Below are positions 1 through 11,743 of a stretch of 64,000 nucleotides of DNA, piece after piece. The stretch spans positions 594,751-658,750 of the forward strand of contig NZ_JAVHJP010000001.1 in assembly GCF_031020795.1 (NCBI RefSeq). Direction: 5' to 3'. Each line of letters starts with the position of its first letter. The stretch's first letter is position 1. The stretch is from Hydrogenophaga pseudoflava. Its GTDB lineage: Bacteria; Pseudomonadota; Gammaproteobacteria; Burkholderiales; Burkholderiaceae_C. The position numbers were made by a program, and so were the translations under genes. Under the pieces are notes generated by a model. It worked only from the letters and a program-made list of their open reading frames with translations. It was not told the DNA's origin and ran no database searches.

Positions 1-308
1 GCAGTGACCTGGTTGAGATCCACGTCGTACAGCCACAGGGTCTGGCCGTCGGCCACGATGGTCTGCTCGAACGGCTTGGTGTACTCGAAGCGGAATCGCC
101 CCGGGCGCTGGAACTCGAAACGGCCGCTGGACGTCTTGCTGCGCGCTGTGGCTTCGCCCTCGCGCTTGGGCGAGGTCACGACCTGGGTGAAGTTGGCCTG
201 CGCACTCTTCACCTCGCGCAGAAACGATTCGAGATCCTGCAGACCGTCGGCATGGACGACCGACGCGGCAAGAGACAGCACGATGGCAAAAAAGGTTCTG
301 TGGTTCAT
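1..308 (-). CDS. lolA: Outer-membrane lipoprotein carrier protein LolA (N-terminal part, cut by window edge)
   Basis: Periplasmic chaperone that carries lipoproteins from the inner-membrane LolCDE complex to LolB at the outer membrane. About 102 codons are visible, reading leftwards off the window edge, so the C-terminal half is missing. The start is the ATG at 308; it begins a clear Sec signal peptide (MNHRTFFAIVLSLAASVVHA). The mature protein continues with the LolA hallmarks NFTQ, GRFEFQRPGRFRFEY and a DGQTLWLYD strand. It lies 45 bp downstream of ftsK on the same strand, the common ftsK-lolA order of proteobacteria. The partner genes lolC/E and lolD sit far away, at 40.7-42.6 kb. Confidence 0.93.
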   Translation of the reverse strand, partial: MNHRTFFAIVLSLAASVVHADGLQDLESFLREVKSAQANFTQVVTSPKREGEATARSKTSSGRFEFQRPGRFRFEYTKPFEQTIVADGQTLWLYDVDLNQVT

Positions 309-353
309 GAACGTATGGGAGCCCGCAGCTCCACAAAGGTTTCCGGGCGACCG

Positions 354-2720
354 TCAGTCGCCACGCGGCGCCACCAGGATGTCGCGCTGGCCGCTGGAGG
401 TGAGCGCACTCACCAAGCCGGCGTTTTCCATGTCTTCGAGCAGGCGGGCCGCGCGGTTGTAGCCGATCTTGAGCTTGCGCTGCACATACGAGATGCTGGC
501 CTTGCGGTCCTGAAGCACGATGGCCACGGCCTGGTCGTACAGCGGGTCCTTCTCGCCGCCTTCACCTCCCCCATCGCCAAAGATGTCGCCACCTTCACCG
601 TCACCTGCAATGGACTCCAGCACACCGTCGATGTAGTTGGGCTCACCGTACTGCTCCTTGAGATACGAAGCCACACGGTGCACCTCGTCGTCGCTCACAA
701 AGGCGCCGTGCACCCGGATCGGAAAGCCCGTGCCCGAGGGCATGTAGAGCATGTCGCCCATGCCCAGCAGGCTCTCGGCGCCCATCTGGTCCAGGATGGT
801 GCGGCTGTCGATCTTGCTGCTGACCTGGAACGAGATGCGGGTCGGGATGTTGGCCTTGATCAGGCCGGTGATCACGTCCACGCTGGGCCGCTGCGTCGCC
901 AGGATCAGGTGGATGCCCGCGGCGCGCGCCTTCTGCGCCAGCCGGGCGATCAGCTCCTCGATCTTCTTGCCCACCACCATCATCAGGTCGGCCAGTTCGT
1001 CGATCACCACCACGATGTGCGGCAGCCGCTCCAGCGGCTCGGGCTGCTCGGGCGTCAGGCTGAAGGGGTTTCCGATGTGTTCGCCGCGCGCCTTGGCCTC
1101 GTCGATCTTGGCGTTGAAACCGGCCAGGTTGCGCACGCCCAGCTTGCTCATGAGCTTGTAGCGCTTCTCCATCTCCGCCACGCACCAGTTCAGACCGTTG
1201 GCCGCCTGTTTCATGTCGGTCACCACCGGACACAGCAAGTGCGGAATGCCTTCGTAGACGCTCAGTTCCAGCATCTTCGGGTCGATCAGCAGCAGGCGCA
1301 CGTCCTTGGCGTCGGCCTTGTAGAGCAGCGACAGGATCATGGCGTTGATGCCCACCGACTTGCCCGAGCCGGTGGTTCCGGCGACCAGGCAGTGCGGCAT
1401 CTTGGCCAGGTCGGCCACCACCGGCAGGCCGGCGATGTCTTTGCCCAGCCCCATCGTCAGCAGGCTCTTGGCCTCGTGGTAGACCTGCGAACCCAGGATC
1501 TCGCTGAGCTTGATGGTCTGGCGCTTGGCGTTGGGCAGTTCCAGCGCCATCAGGTTCTTTCCCGGAATGGTCTCGATCACGCGGATCGACACCAGGGACA
1601 GCGAGCGCGCCAGATCGCGGCTCAGGTTGACGATCTGCGACCCCTTCACCCCCGTGGCTGGTTCGATCTCATAGCGCGTGATCACCGGGCCGGGCGCCGC
1701 GGCCACCACCCGCACCTCCACGCCGAAGTCCTTGAGCTTCTTCTCGATCAGGCGGCTGGTCATCTCCAGCGTCTGGGCGTCCACGCCCTGCTGGTGCGAC
1801 GGCGCGCTGTCCAGCAGGTCGACCTGCGGCAGCTTGCTGTCGGGCATCTCGGTGAACAAGGGCTTCTGGCGCTCCTTGGCCACGCGCTCGCTCTTGGGCA
1901 CTTCGACCCGCGCCGGCTCGATCACCACCGGCGTCGGGTGCTGCTCCTCGATCACATCACGCTCGACCTGCACCACCACCTCGCGCTCTCGAGCCGCCTG
2001 TTCGCCGATGCGCTGGTCCTCCACCGCCTCGCGCTTTTCGCGCCGGGACTGGAACCACTCGTCGAACTGGGCGCCCAGGCGCTCCGCCCAGTGGCCCCAG
2101 GAAAACTGGAACACCCTGGGCGTGGTCAAGACGATCAGGGCCAGCGCAGCCAGAGCCGAGCCGGTGAACCCTAGCCAGCGGACTCCCCACGGACCCAGCA
2201 GATGACCCAGCACACCGCCGCCGTGTCCCGGGAGCAGGGTTTCGAACCGGTACAGGCGGCTCCATTCGAGCAAGGCGCTGCCGACCATCAGTGCCACCAG
2301 AGAAAGCCCGTAGAGGGCGCGCTGGACGGCGGCTTTTTGCCAGAAGGTGGCCTCCTCGGCGTCGCCTGATTCGCCACGCTCCGCTCCCGGCCCGCGCAAA
2401 CGATTGGCGAGGGCCGACAACCACACCCGCCATCCCGCCAGCAACAGCCACCAGACGGAGAAGCCGAACAGGTAATAGCTCGCGTCAGAAAGCCAGGCGC
2501 CCAGTTGCCCGCCCCAGTTGCGGAGCTCACCCTCATTGCCAGTGGTGCTCCAAGCCGGATCGCCCAGGCTGTGGCTGAGCAGCGCGATCAGCCAGAAACA
2601 GAGCAGTGCCGCTCCCAGCACCAGGGCCAGCTCGTGGGCAAACCGGGAAACGCCACTCGCAGGCGGATTCGTCCGGTCGGCGTTGAGCGTGTTGATGGAA
2701 TACGTCATAAACCTCGCCAA
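354..2720 (-). CDS. ftsK: DNA translocase FtsK
   Basis: Septum-located DNA pump that clears and aligns chromosome termini and activates XerCD. The protein has 788 residues: an N-terminal membrane domain with about four hydrophobic segments (first 190 residues), a short charged linker rather than the very long linker of the E. coli protein, then the RecA-like motor with Walker A GTTGSGKS, Walker [13 protein letters not shown] and the motif [12 protein letters not shown]. The C-terminal winged-helix gamma domain ([20 protein letters not shown]), which reads KOPS sites, is intact. Two starts are possible, ATG at 2720 or ATG at 2708 (MTYSINTLN); neither has a strong ribosome site. lolA follows 45 bp downstream. 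Confidence 0.97.
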   Translation of the reverse strand: MARFMTYSINTLNADRTNPPASGVSRFAHELALVLGAALLCFWLIALLSHSLGDPAWSTTGNEGELRNWGGQLGAWLSDASYYLFGFSVWWLLLAGWRVWLSALANRLRGPGAERGESGDAEEATFWQKAAVQRALYGLSLVALMVGSALLEWSRLYRFETLLPGHGGGVLGHLLGPWGVRWLGFTGSALAALALIVLTTPRVFQFSWGHWAERLGAQFDEWFQSRREKREAVEDQRIGEQAAREREVVVQVERDVIEEQHPTPVVIEPARVEVPKSERVAKERQKPLFTEMPDSKLPQVDLLDSAPSHQQGVDAQTLEMTSRLIEKKLKDFGVEVRVVAAAPGPVITRYEIEPATGVKGSQIVNLSRDLARSLSLVSIRVIETIPGKNLMALELPNAKRQTIKLSEILGSQVYHEAKSLLTMGLGKDIAGLPVVADLAKMPHCLVAGTTGSGKSVGINAMILSLLYKADAKDVRLLLIDPKMLELSVYEGIPHLLCPVVTDMKQAANGLNWCVAEMEKRYKLMSKLGVRNLAGFNAKIDEAKARGEHIGNPFSLTPEQPEPLERLPHIVVVIDELADLMMVVGKKIEELIARLAQKARAAGIHLILATQRPSVDVITGLIKANIPTRISFQVSSKIDSRTILDQMGAESLLGMGDMLYMPSGTGFPIRVHGAFVSDDEVHRVASYLKEQYGEPNYIDGVLESIAGDGEGGDIFGDGGGEGGEKDPLYDQAVAIVLQDRKASISYVQRKLKIGYNRAARLLEDMENAGLVSALTSSGQRDILVAPRGD

Positions 2721-2824
2721 ATTGCGGCAACGAGCTTACCGCAAGGGGGCACACGATCCGGGTGATGCCGGACCCGGAATGTGACCAGTCGTCAGCCGAC
2801 GGACAAGGGGAGACGATGGCCGGA

Positions 2825-3499
2825 TCAACCCAGCGAGGTCAGACGTTCCTTGATGATGGTGCTGCCGTCTTCATCGACCTCGATGAAGCCCCGGTCCTCC
2901 AGATCCTTCATCACCCGGCTGACCATTTCACGCGAGGCACCGATCATCTTGGCCACGTCCTGGCGCGAGACCCGCTCGCGGATGACCAGCCGCCCGTCCT
3001 TGTCGGGCACTGCAAATTCGAGCAAGGCCCTGGCCACACGCCCGTACACATCCATCAGCGCCAGGGACTCGATCTTGCGATCGGCGTGCCGCAGGCGAAG
3101 CACCAGGCCCTTCATCACGGCGTAGGCCATGGACGTGTTCTCGGGCAGGCAACGCGCAAACTCCACCCGCCCCAGGATCAGCACATCGGTCTGCACTTCG
3201 GCGCGCACCGTGGCCGAATGGGGCTGGTTGTCGATCAGACTCATCTCGCCCACATAGTCCCCCGGGTTCATGGTCGCCAGGATCACCTCCCGCCCCCTGG
3301 AGTCGGTGGTGACCACCCGGGCGCGCCCGGTGAGCACGATCGCCAGAAAGTTCGACTTCTTGCCCTGCTCGACGATCACCTCTCCGCGCTTGTAGCGCCG
3401 CTTGACCACGGCCTCGGCCACGGATTCGGCCTGGGCCTGCGTGAGCGTCGAGAACAGGGGAACCCGACGGATCAGATCCAGATTGGACAGGATGGCCAT
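2825..3499 (-). CDS. Crp/Fnr-family transcriptional regulator
   Basis: Predicted 224-residue DNA-binding regulator: an N-terminal cyclic-nucleotide-binding-like beta-roll (GDYVGEMSLID is the phosphate-cassette region) and a C-terminal winged helix with recognition helix SREMVSRVMKDLEDRG. The start is the ATG at 3499 (MAILSNLDL), where family homology begins; the frame stays open further upstream into trxB leader DNA without recognisable sequence. The N-terminal FNR iron-sulfur cysteine cluster is absent, so cAMP or another small effector, or no effector, is more likely. It is divergent from trxB and lies 104 bp upstream of ftsK. Confidence 0.9.
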   Translation of the reverse strand: MAILSNLDLIRRVPLFSTLTQAQAESVAEAVVKRRYKRGEVIVEQGKKSNFLAIVLTGRARVVTTDSRGREVILATMNPGDYVGEMSLIDNQPHSATVRAEVQTDVLILGRVEFARCLPENTSMAYAVMKGLVLRLRHADRKIESLALMDVYGRVARALLEFAVPDKDGRLVIRERVSRQDVAKMIGASREMVSRVMKDLEDRGFIEVDEDGSTIIKERLTSLG

Positions 3500-3515
3500 G
3501 TCTAAAACCTTTGCG

Positions 3516-3546
3516 TTGAATGCGCCCAAAGCGCGTTTCATACAAT
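3516..3546 (+). promoter_or_regulatory. Putative sigma-70 promoter of trxB
   Basis: TTGAAT (3516-3521) and TACAAT (3541-3546) are separated by 19 bp, upstream of trxB. The spacing is longer than ideal, and the predicted leader is about 95 bases if trxB starts at 3651. This is by eye only. Confidence 0.4.
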
Positions 3547-3575
3547 GCCGATCAACCCTCAGCGCTGCGGTGTGA

Positions 3576-4598
<1,023 letters not shown>

Positions 4599-4642
4599 CA
4601 CAGCGCCGACGACCGGAGGTAGGCGGATCTGCCGCCTCGGGC

Positions 4643-4648
4643 TATAAT
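4643..4648 (+). promoter_or_regulatory. -10 box (TATAAT) of the rpmB-rpmG operon
   Basis: A perfect TATAAT lies in the trxB-rpmB gap, followed by a leader of about 120 bases before rpmB. No good -35 hexamer is visible at 16-18 bp upstream. Confidence 0.6.
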
Positions 4649-4694
4649 GCTCGGCTTTGCTGCAAATGGCCTTCTGGCCGTGCGTTGCAAATTC

Positions 4695-4752
4695 AGGGTT
4701 ACCGCCACCCTTTTTCTGGCGAGGTGAGGCCCCTACCGCTCGGGTAGCGGCC
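4695..4752 (+). promoter_or_regulatory. Structured leader of rpmB with terminator-like and competing hairpins
   Basis: Three helices can be drawn. AGGGT (4695-4699) pairs with ACCCT (4707-4711) and runs into five T residues, like a weak intrinsic terminator. CGCCA (4703-4707) can instead pair with TGGCG (4717-4721), which would break the first helix. GGCC..CTACC (4728-4737) pairs with GGTAG..GGCC (4743-4752) as a strong hairpin 24 bases before the start codon. The arrangement suggests attenuation or ribosomal-protein feedback; this is inference from base pairing by eye. Confidence 0.4.
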
Positions 4753-4776
4753 GTTTGATGTAATCGGAGTGTCCTC

Positions 4777-5010
4777 ATGGCACGCGTCTGCGACGTCACG
4801 GGCAAGAAGCCCATGGTCGGGAACAACGTTTCCCACGCCAACAACAAAACCAAGCGCCGGTTCCTGCCGAACCTGCAATACCGCCGTTTCTGGGTCGAGA
4901 GCGAGAACCGCTGGGTTCGTCTGCGCGTGTCGGGCGCTGCCCTGCGCCTGATCGACAAGAACGGTATCGACGCTGTGCTCGCCGACCTGCGCGCACGTGG
5001 CCAGGCTTAA
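4777..5010 (+). CDS. rpmB: 50S ribosomal protein L28
   Basis: Structural protein of the large ribosomal subunit, 77 residues, the normal size. The N-terminus [23 protein letters not shown] and the motif RRFLPNLQ are diagnostic of L28. A GGAG sequence lies 7-10 bases before the ATG. rpmG follows after 11 bp, so the two are cotranscribed, as in most proteobacteria. Expression is probably controlled from the TATAAT promoter at 4643 and the folded leader behind it. Confidence 0.98.
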   Translation: MARVCDVTGKKPMVGNNVSHANNKTKRRFLPNLQYRRFWVESENRWVRLRVSGAALRLIDKNGIDAVLADLRARGQA

Positions 5011-5021
5011 GGAGTCACGAC

Positions 5022-5192
5022 ATGGCAACCAAAGGCGCACGCGAGAAGATCAAGCTGGAATCCACCGCTGGAACCGGTCACTTCTACACCACCACCAAGA
5101 ACAAGAAGACCACGCCCGAGAAGATGCTGATCAAGAAATTTGATCCCAAGGCTCGCAAGCACGTGGACTACAAGGAAATCAAGCTGAAGTAA
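5022..5192 (+). CDS. rpmG: 50S ribosomal protein L33
   Basis: Small ribosomal protein of 56 residues ([20 protein letters not shown]... ending YKEIKLK). It is the cysteine-free (zinc-independent) form of L33: no CxxC pairs are present. GGAG lies 8-11 bases before the ATG. It is the second gene of the rpmB operon and is followed 24 bp later by a strong bidirectional terminator. Confidence 0.98.
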   Translation: MATKGAREKIKLESTAGTGHFYTTTKNKKTTPEKMLIKKFDPKARKHVDYKEIKLK

Positions 5193-5216
5193 TTCAGCGC
5201 CGATTCCGGTTCAAAC

Positions 5217-5256
5217 CAACAAAAAAGCCGCTGTGGAAACAGCGGCTTTTTTGTTG
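5217..5256. terminator. Bidirectional intrinsic terminator after rpmG
   Basis: Inverted repeat CAACAAAAAAGCCGCTGT / ACAGCGGCTTTTTTGTTG around a GGAA loop. It has a GC-rich core with A and T tracts on both flanks, so it can stop rpmG transcription and also transcription of the convergent desaturase gene. Confidence 0.93.
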
Positions 5257-5297
5257 CCCGCACCACCTCACCTCGTGGCGCGGGCGGTCCGATACCG

Positions 5298-6524
5298 TCA
5301 GGCGCGCGCCGAGCGCAGCTGGATCGAAAAATCGCGCAGGGCGGCAATGCCACTCTCTTCGGCGCGACGGCACCAGGCCTGAAGATCGGCCGCCAGCTGT
5401 TCACGCGTGGCGTTCGTGCCCGTCCAGAGTGAACGCAATTCTTCCCGCATGGTGACCATCTTGTCGAGCACCGGGTGCTCGGCGCGGGCCTGCGCCAGCT
5501 TGGGCTTCACCGCTGCCGGCACCTTGTCGTCGTCGCGGTGCAGCCAGCGGCGGGCGGCCTCCAGCGCGGACACATCGCCGCTGCGGCTCTTGAGTGCTTC
5601 AACTTCCCGCTGGCAGGCCACACGCAGTTCACGGGCATAACCGGCCATGACCTCGTAGCGGTTGGCGATGATCGCCTCCAGGGTCTTTTCGTCCGCCACC
5701 GGCTTGACCGCACCGAAGGCCATCTTCGGCGGCAGCTTCTTCACCGAAGCCAGTCCGAATGTCTTCAGGATGGTGATGTACATCCAGCCGATGTCGAACT
5801 CATAGGGCTTGACCGACAGTTTGGCCGAGGTCGGGTAGGTGTGGTGGTTGTTGTGCAGCTCTTCGCCGCCGATGATGATGCCCCAGGGCGAGACGTTGGT
5901 GCTGGCATCCGCCGCCTCGAAGTTGCGGTAGCCCCACCAGTGCCCGATGCCGTTGATGATGCCGGCGGCGGTGATGGGAATCCAGGCCATCTGGATCGCC
6001 CAGACCGTCAGACCGAGTGCACCGAACAGCGCCACGTCGATGATCAGCATCAGGCTCACGCCCAGCCGCGAGCGACCCGTGTAGAGGTGGCGCTCGACCC
6101 AGTCGTCGGGGGTGTTGTGGCCGTAGCGGGCCAGGGTTTCCTGGTTCTTGGCCTCGGCGCGGTACAGCTCACTGCCTTCGAAAAACACCTTCTTGATGCC
6201 GAAAACCACGGGGCTGTGCGGATCGCCTTCGTGCTCGCACTTCGCATGGTGCTTGCGGTGGATCGCGGTCCACTCCTTGGTGACCATGCCGGTGGTCATC
6301 CACAGCCAGAACCGGAAGAAGTGCGACGCAATCGGGTGCAGGTCCAGCGAACGGTGGGCCGAGTGGCGGTGCAGGTAGATCGTGACACTGGCGATGGTGA
6401 TGTGCGTCATCACGAGTGCCGCGATGATGGCCTGCCACCAGGTGGCCTGCGAAAGGCCGTAGGCCAGAAACTGAATCAGCCCGTCCCAGAGAGAGGACAG
6501 GAGGCCTTGATCGGAAGAAAACAT
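5298..6524 (-). CDS. Membrane fatty acid (acyl-CoA type) desaturase
   Basis: Di-iron integral-membrane desaturase that introduces a cis double bond in acyl chains and so adjusts membrane fluidity. The protein has 408 residues. The three histidine boxes are complete: HRHSAHR (residues 52-58), HRKHHAKCE (about 89-97) and ELHNNHHTYP (about 222-231), with hydrophobic segments between them. A C-terminal extension of roughly 120 charged, helix-prone residues follows the catalytic domain. An AGGAAAT sequence just before the ATG at 6524 supports the start. It is monocistronic and convergent with rpmB-rpmG. The double-bond position cannot be read from the sequence. Confidence 0.93.
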   Translation of the reverse strand: MFSSDQGLLSSLWDGLIQFLAYGLSQATWWQAIIAALVMTHITIASVTIYLHRHSAHRSLDLHPIASHFFRFWLWMTTGMVTKEWTAIHRKHHAKCEHEGDPHSPVVFGIKKVFFEGSELYRAEAKNQETLARYGHNTPDDWVERHLYTGRSRLGVSLMLIIDVALFGALGLTVWAIQMAWIPITAAGIINGIGHWWGYRNFEAADASTNVSPWGIIIGGEELHNNHHTYPTSAKLSVKPYEFDIGWMYITILKTFGLASVKKLPPKMAFGAVKPVADEKTLEAIIANRYEVMAGYARELRVACQREVEALKSRSGDVSALEAARRWLHRDDDKVPAAVKPKLAQARAEHPVLDKMVTMREELRSLWTGTNATREQLAADLQAWCRRAEESGIAALRDFSIQLRSARA

Positions 6525-6661
6525 TGATTTCCTAGGTACGCGCCCGGCGCAACAACATCGCGTTCCCGCTGCGGGCGCCTGGCGGGAAAGCCCGCAATTT
6601 TACCGGCGGGGGTCCAATTTCCCAAGTCGTTCGCCACCATGTGAAATCAGGCCTCGCCGTG

Positions 6662-7927
6662 TCAGCCATTTTTCTGCCATGCCCCGGCAAAGAAGCCGTC
6701 CGTGCCATGCCGGTGCGGCCACAGCCGCATGTGCCGACCCTCCGGACCGCACAGAGAGGCCGCGTCTTCGACCTGGGCCGAGGCCAGCAGTTCGGCCACC
6801 GGCAGAGACTCCAACTCAGGGTGCGCCGAACCGAAGGCCGCCGCCACGGCTTCGTTCTCCTGGGGCAGCAAGCTGCAGGTCGCGTAGACCAGCCGGCCAC
6901 CGGGCTTGAGCAGGCGGGCGGCGCTGTCCAGGATGCGCTGCTGCAATTCGCTCAACGCGGCCACCGTCTCGGGCGTCTGGCGCCATTTCAGGTCGGGGCT
7001 GCGGCGCAAGGTGCCCAGACCCGAACAGGGTGCATCGACCAGCACCCGGTCCATCTTGCCGGCCAGCCGCTTGATGCGCTCGTCGCGCTCATGGGCGATG
7101 GCGACCGGATGCACGTTCGACAGACCGCTGCGCGCCAGCCTGGGCTTGATGGCATCGAGACGGTGGGCTGAGGTATCGAAGGCATAGAGGCGGCCGGTGT
7201 TCTTCATGGAGGCGCCAATCGCCAGCGTCTTGCCACCGGCGCCTGCACAGAAGTCGGCCACCATCTCCCCGCGTTTGGCGCCGAGCAACAGGGCCAGAAG
7301 CTGCGAGCCTTCGTCCTGCACCTCGACCTCGCCCGTGGTGAACAGGGGCAGCCGCGCCAGATTGGGCTTGCCTTCCAGCCGGATGCCCAGCGGTGAGTGG
7401 GGCGTCGGCTGCGCCGCCCATCCGGCGCTGCGGATACCGGCCAGCGCCACATCGCGCTTCTGCTTGAGCGCGTTCACCCGCAAATCCAGCGGTGCCGGGC
7501 GCAGCAGGCTGTCGGCCAGGGCATCGAACTCATCACCGACCTGCTCACGCAGCGCCTGCGCCAGCCACTCGGGCAGGTTGTGGCAATGCGGCGCCAGCAG
7601 CTGTTCATCGCCCACCTTTCCGCAGGCATCCCACCAGTCCTTTTCTGCGTCGGTCAGCGCGCTCTTGAGAAAGTCGCGCTCTCCGGGAAAGCCCAGGATG
7701 GCCAGCCGCCGCCACTTGGAGCCGCTGCCCGAGCGGGCCAGCCACTCGTATTTCAGCCGTTCGCGCAGCACGGCAAACACGGTGTCGGACAAGGTGGCGC
7801 GCTCACGCGGGCCGAGCGACTTGTTCTCGCGGAAATGGCGCGCGACCACGGCATCGGCGGGGTGGTCGAACTTGAAGACTTTCTCGATCAGGCTGGCGCT
7901 TTCGTCCAGGAGGGCTTTCGGGTGCAT
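6662..7927 (-). CDS. RsmB/NOP-family RNA (cytosine-5) methyltransferase
   Basis: SAM-dependent methyltransferase expected to form 5-methylcytosine in 16S rRNA. The protein has 421 residues: an N-terminal helical, NusB-like RNA-binding part (about 1-130), then the Rossmann fold with VADFCAGAGGKTLAIG as the SAM motif. Two catalytic cysteines sit in VDAPCSGLGTLRRSP and YATCSLLPQENE, the hallmark of m5C enzymes. It resembles E. coli RsmB in architecture, but substrate identity is not certain. The start ATG at 7927 is divergent from prfC across 35 bp. Confidence 0.9.
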   Translation of the reverse strand: MHPKALLDESASLIEKVFKFDHPADAVVARHFRENKSLGPRERATLSDTVFAVLRERLKYEWLARSGSGSKWRRLAILGFPGERDFLKSALTDAEKDWWDACGKVGDEQLLAPHCHNLPEWLAQALREQVGDEFDALADSLLRPAPLDLRVNALKQKRDVALAGIRSAGWAAQPTPHSPLGIRLEGKPNLARLPLFTTGEVEVQDEGSQLLALLLGAKRGEMVADFCAGAGGKTLAIGASMKNTGRLYAFDTSAHRLDAIKPRLARSGLSNVHPVAIAHERDERIKRLAGKMDRVLVDAPCSGLGTLRRSPDLKWRQTPETVAALSELQQRILDSAARLLKPGGRLVYATCSLLPQENEAVAAAFGSAHPELESLPVAELLASAQVEDAASLCGPEGRHMRLWPHRHGTDGFFAGAWQKNG

Positions 7928-7948
7928 GGCCGGTATTGTCCCACCGGG

Positions 7949-7954
7949 GATAAT
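7949..7954 (+). promoter_or_regulatory. Putative -10 of prfC (GATAAT), leaderless spacing
   Basis: GATAAT lies 8 bases before the prfC ATG. Transcription would start at or next to the start codon, and there is no Shine-Dalgarno sequence. See the finding on leaderless promoters. Confidence 0.4.
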
Positions 7955-7962
7955 CGTGGGTT

Positions 7963-9578
<1,616 letters not shown>

Positions 9579-9582
<4 letters not shown>

Positions 9583-10403
9583 GTCCTGCTCCCCACCACC
9601 ACGCCCGCCTCCGGCGCGGCCCCGTCGATGGGGTGCATGCCGAGGAGCTGCACAGTGGCCGCAGCTTCGGCCGCCACTGGCACGACGGCTATGGCTTCGG
9701 CGTGATGGAGGCGGGTGGCCACCGCTCGGCCAGCGGGCGCGGCACGGTCGAGGCACTGCCCGGCCATATCGTGACGTCCAACCCCGGCGAGGTGCACGAC
9801 GGCCATCCGCTGCAGCGCCTGCCCCGGCGCTGGCGCATGGTCCATGTGTCCGCCGCAGCCATGGCACGGCTGGTGGACGGCGAAGCGCGCGAGTTCACGC
9901 GGCCGGCGTTCGATGACCCTCGCATCCGCACGGCCATGGCGAGTCTATTTGCGCGCTGGGACGAGGCGGATGGCGAGGGCACGGCCACCACCGCGTCCGC
10001 CTGCGAGGAAGCGCTGACCCAGGTCTGCGGGCTGCTGGCCGTGCACCACAGCAACCGCCGCGTGGAGATGCCGGCGCCGGCCGCGCTGGACAGGGTGTGC
10101 GACAGCCTGCTGGACCAGCGCGACGCCCCGCCGAACCTCGACCAGCTGGCCCGTCTGGCCTGCCTCTCGCGCTTCCAGCTGGTGAGGCAGTTCGCGCGCT
10201 GGAAAGGCCTGCCGCCGTTCGCCTGGCTGCAGCAGCAGCGCCTGCGCGAGGCTCGCCGCCTGATCGCCACCGGCTCACCGCTGGCCGAGGCGGCCGTGGC
10301 CTGCGGGTTTGCCGACCAGAGCCACCTGCACCGGCAGTTCGTGCGCCACTTCGGTTTCACACCTGGGCAATGGCGCCGGACCATGGCCGGCGCCTTGCAA
10401 TAA
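9579..10403 (+). CDS. AraC-family transcriptional regulator
   Basis: Predicted 274-residue activator. The N-terminal cupin-like sensor domain (HWHDGYGFGVMEAG, then PGHIVTSNPGEVHDG) is followed by two helix-turn-helix motifs: LDQLARLACLSRFQLVRQF and AEAAVACGFADQSHLHRQF, ending in the AraC signature FGFTPGQWRR. The start is GTG at 9579, overlapping the prfC stop by 4 bases; no alternative ATG fits the domain. The next gene, 79 bp on, is a LysE-type amino acid exporter, so control of that exporter in response to an amino acid is the likely role, by inference. Confidence 0.88.
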
Positions 10404-10482
10404 CGTTCAAGACCGGCAGACCTGGACGGGACACAGTGGGGCCACCGACCCACGCGGTCCTGTCATCCTCCGGAGCCTGCCC

Positions 10483-11097
10483 ATGATCAGCCTTGAATTC
10501 CTGCTCACGTCCCTTGTGGTGGTGGTCACCCCGGGTGCTGGCGTGCTCTTCACCGTGTCCACCGGGCTGTCCCGCGGCCGCGTGGCCAGTGCCTGGGCGG
10601 CGCTGGGCTGCACGCTGGGCATCGTGCCTCACATGGCGGCCACGGCCATGGGGCTGACCGCGGTGATGCACGCAGGGGCGCTGGCCTTCCAGGCGCTGCG
10701 CATCGCAGGCGTGCTCTACCTGCTTTACCTGGCAGTGATGACCTGGCGCGACCGCTCGTCGTTCCAGCCTGGCGCGGCCAGTTCGCCGAGCCACCCAGCC
10801 CGGCTGGTGGGCAAGGCCGTGCTGCTGAACCTGCTCAATCCCAAACTCACCCTGTTCTTCATGGCCTTCCTGCCCCAGTTCATGGACCCCGCCGACCCGG
10901 AGCCCATGCACCGTTTCACCGCGCTGAGCACGGTGTTCATGGCCATGACCTTCGGCGTGTTTGTGCTGTACGGCGTGGCGGCCCACGCCTTCCGCCAGCA
11001 CGTGGCCGGTTCGACCCGTGTGCAGGACGCGCTGCGCCGCGGCTTCGCGCTGGCGTTCGCCGCCATGGCGGGCAAGCTGGCCCTGGGTGGCCGCTGA
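10483..11097 (+). CDS. LysE/RhtB-family translocator (amino acid exporter)
   Basis: Inner-membrane exporter of 204 residues with about six hydrophobic segments. The family start MISLEFLLTSLVVVVTPGAG and the pore-associated NLLNPKLTLFFMAFLPQF motif are present. The start is the ATG at 10483, preceded by CGGAG; longer in-frame starts upstream have no homology. It sits behind an AraC-type regulator on the same strand, a frequent regulator-exporter pairing. The substrate could be a basic or hydroxylated amino acid or a homoserine lactone-like compound; the sequence does not decide. It is convergent with purN, with a 10 bp gap. Confidence 0.88.
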   Translation: MISLEFLLTSLVVVVTPGAGVLFTVSTGLSRGRVASAWAALGCTLGIVPHMAATAMGLTAVMHAGALAFQALRIAGVLYLLYLAVMTWRDRSSFQPGAASSPSHPARLVGKAVLLNLLNPKLTLFFMAFLPQFMDPADPEPMHRFTALSTVFMAMTFGVFVLYGVAAHAFRQHVAGSTRVQDALRRGFALAFAAMAGKLALGGR

Positions 11098-11107
11098 TCG
11101 CGGTGGA

Positions 11108-11695
11108 TCAGGCCCCGGAGGCCAGCAGGCGCTCGACCACCCGCGGATAGATCAGGTGCTCCTGCGTGAGCACGCGGGCAGCGAGGGTCTGGGCGGTGTC
11201 GCCCGGCAGCACCGGCACCACCGCCTGGTCCAGGTACTCGCCATGGTCCAGTTCGGCGGTCACGCGGTGCACGGTGCAGCCGGCGAACCTGCAGCCCGCG
11301 TCGATGGCGCGCTGGTGCGTGTGCAGGCCCGGGAAGGCCGGCAGCAGGCTGGGGTGGATGTTCACCAGCCGGCCTTCGTAATGCTGCACGAAACCGGGCG
11401 TGAGGATGCGCATGAAGCCGGCCAGCACCACCAGCGCAGGCTGGTAGTGGTCGATTTCAGCCATCAGGGCCGCATCGAAGGCCTCGCGCGAGGCGTAGGC
11501 CTTGTGATCGAAACTGGCGGTCGGGATGTGCTGTTCGCGGGCCCAGGCCAGGCCGCCGGCCTCCGCCTTGTTGCTGATGACGGCCGCCACCTGCGCGCCA
11601 AAACGCTCGCGCCAGCGGCCTTTTCGGGCCGCCTGCACGATGGTGGCCATGTTGGAGCCGCCGCCTGAGATGAGAATGACGATGTTCTTGTTCAC
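11108..11695 (-). CDS. purN: Phosphoribosylglycinamide formyltransferase PurN
   Basis: Third step of de novo purine synthesis: transfers formyl from 10-formyl-tetrahydrofolate to GAR. The protein has 195 residues. Seen: the N-terminal substrate loop ISGGGSNMATI, the folate/catalytic segment VVLAGFMRILTPGF, the catalytic NIHPSLLPAFPGLHTHQRA, and HRVTAELDHGEYLDQ. The start is GTG at 11695 (VNKNIVILISGGGSN), the first codon in frame that fits the family. It is divergent from the YceH-like gene (48 bp gap). Confidence 0.95.
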   Translation of the reverse strand: MNKNIVILISGGGSNMATIVQAARKGRWRERFGAQVAAVISNKAEAGGLAWAREQHIPTASFDHKAYASREAFDAALMAEIDHYQPALVVLAGFMRILTPGFVQHYEGRLVNIHPSLLPAFPGLHTHQRAIDAGCRFAGCTVHRVTAELDHGEYLDQAVVPVLPGDTAQTLAARVLTQEHLIYPRVVERLLASGA

Positions 11696-11743
11696 GACCC
11701 GATGTACTGACCGATTCAACGCCCTATGGGGCCGCCAAGTGTA

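Noticed and set aside
252..2174. A 640-codon plus-strand frame opposite ftsK
   Set aside because: Shadow of ftsK, low complexity and no motif; the Walker and gamma-domain motifs are all on the other strand.
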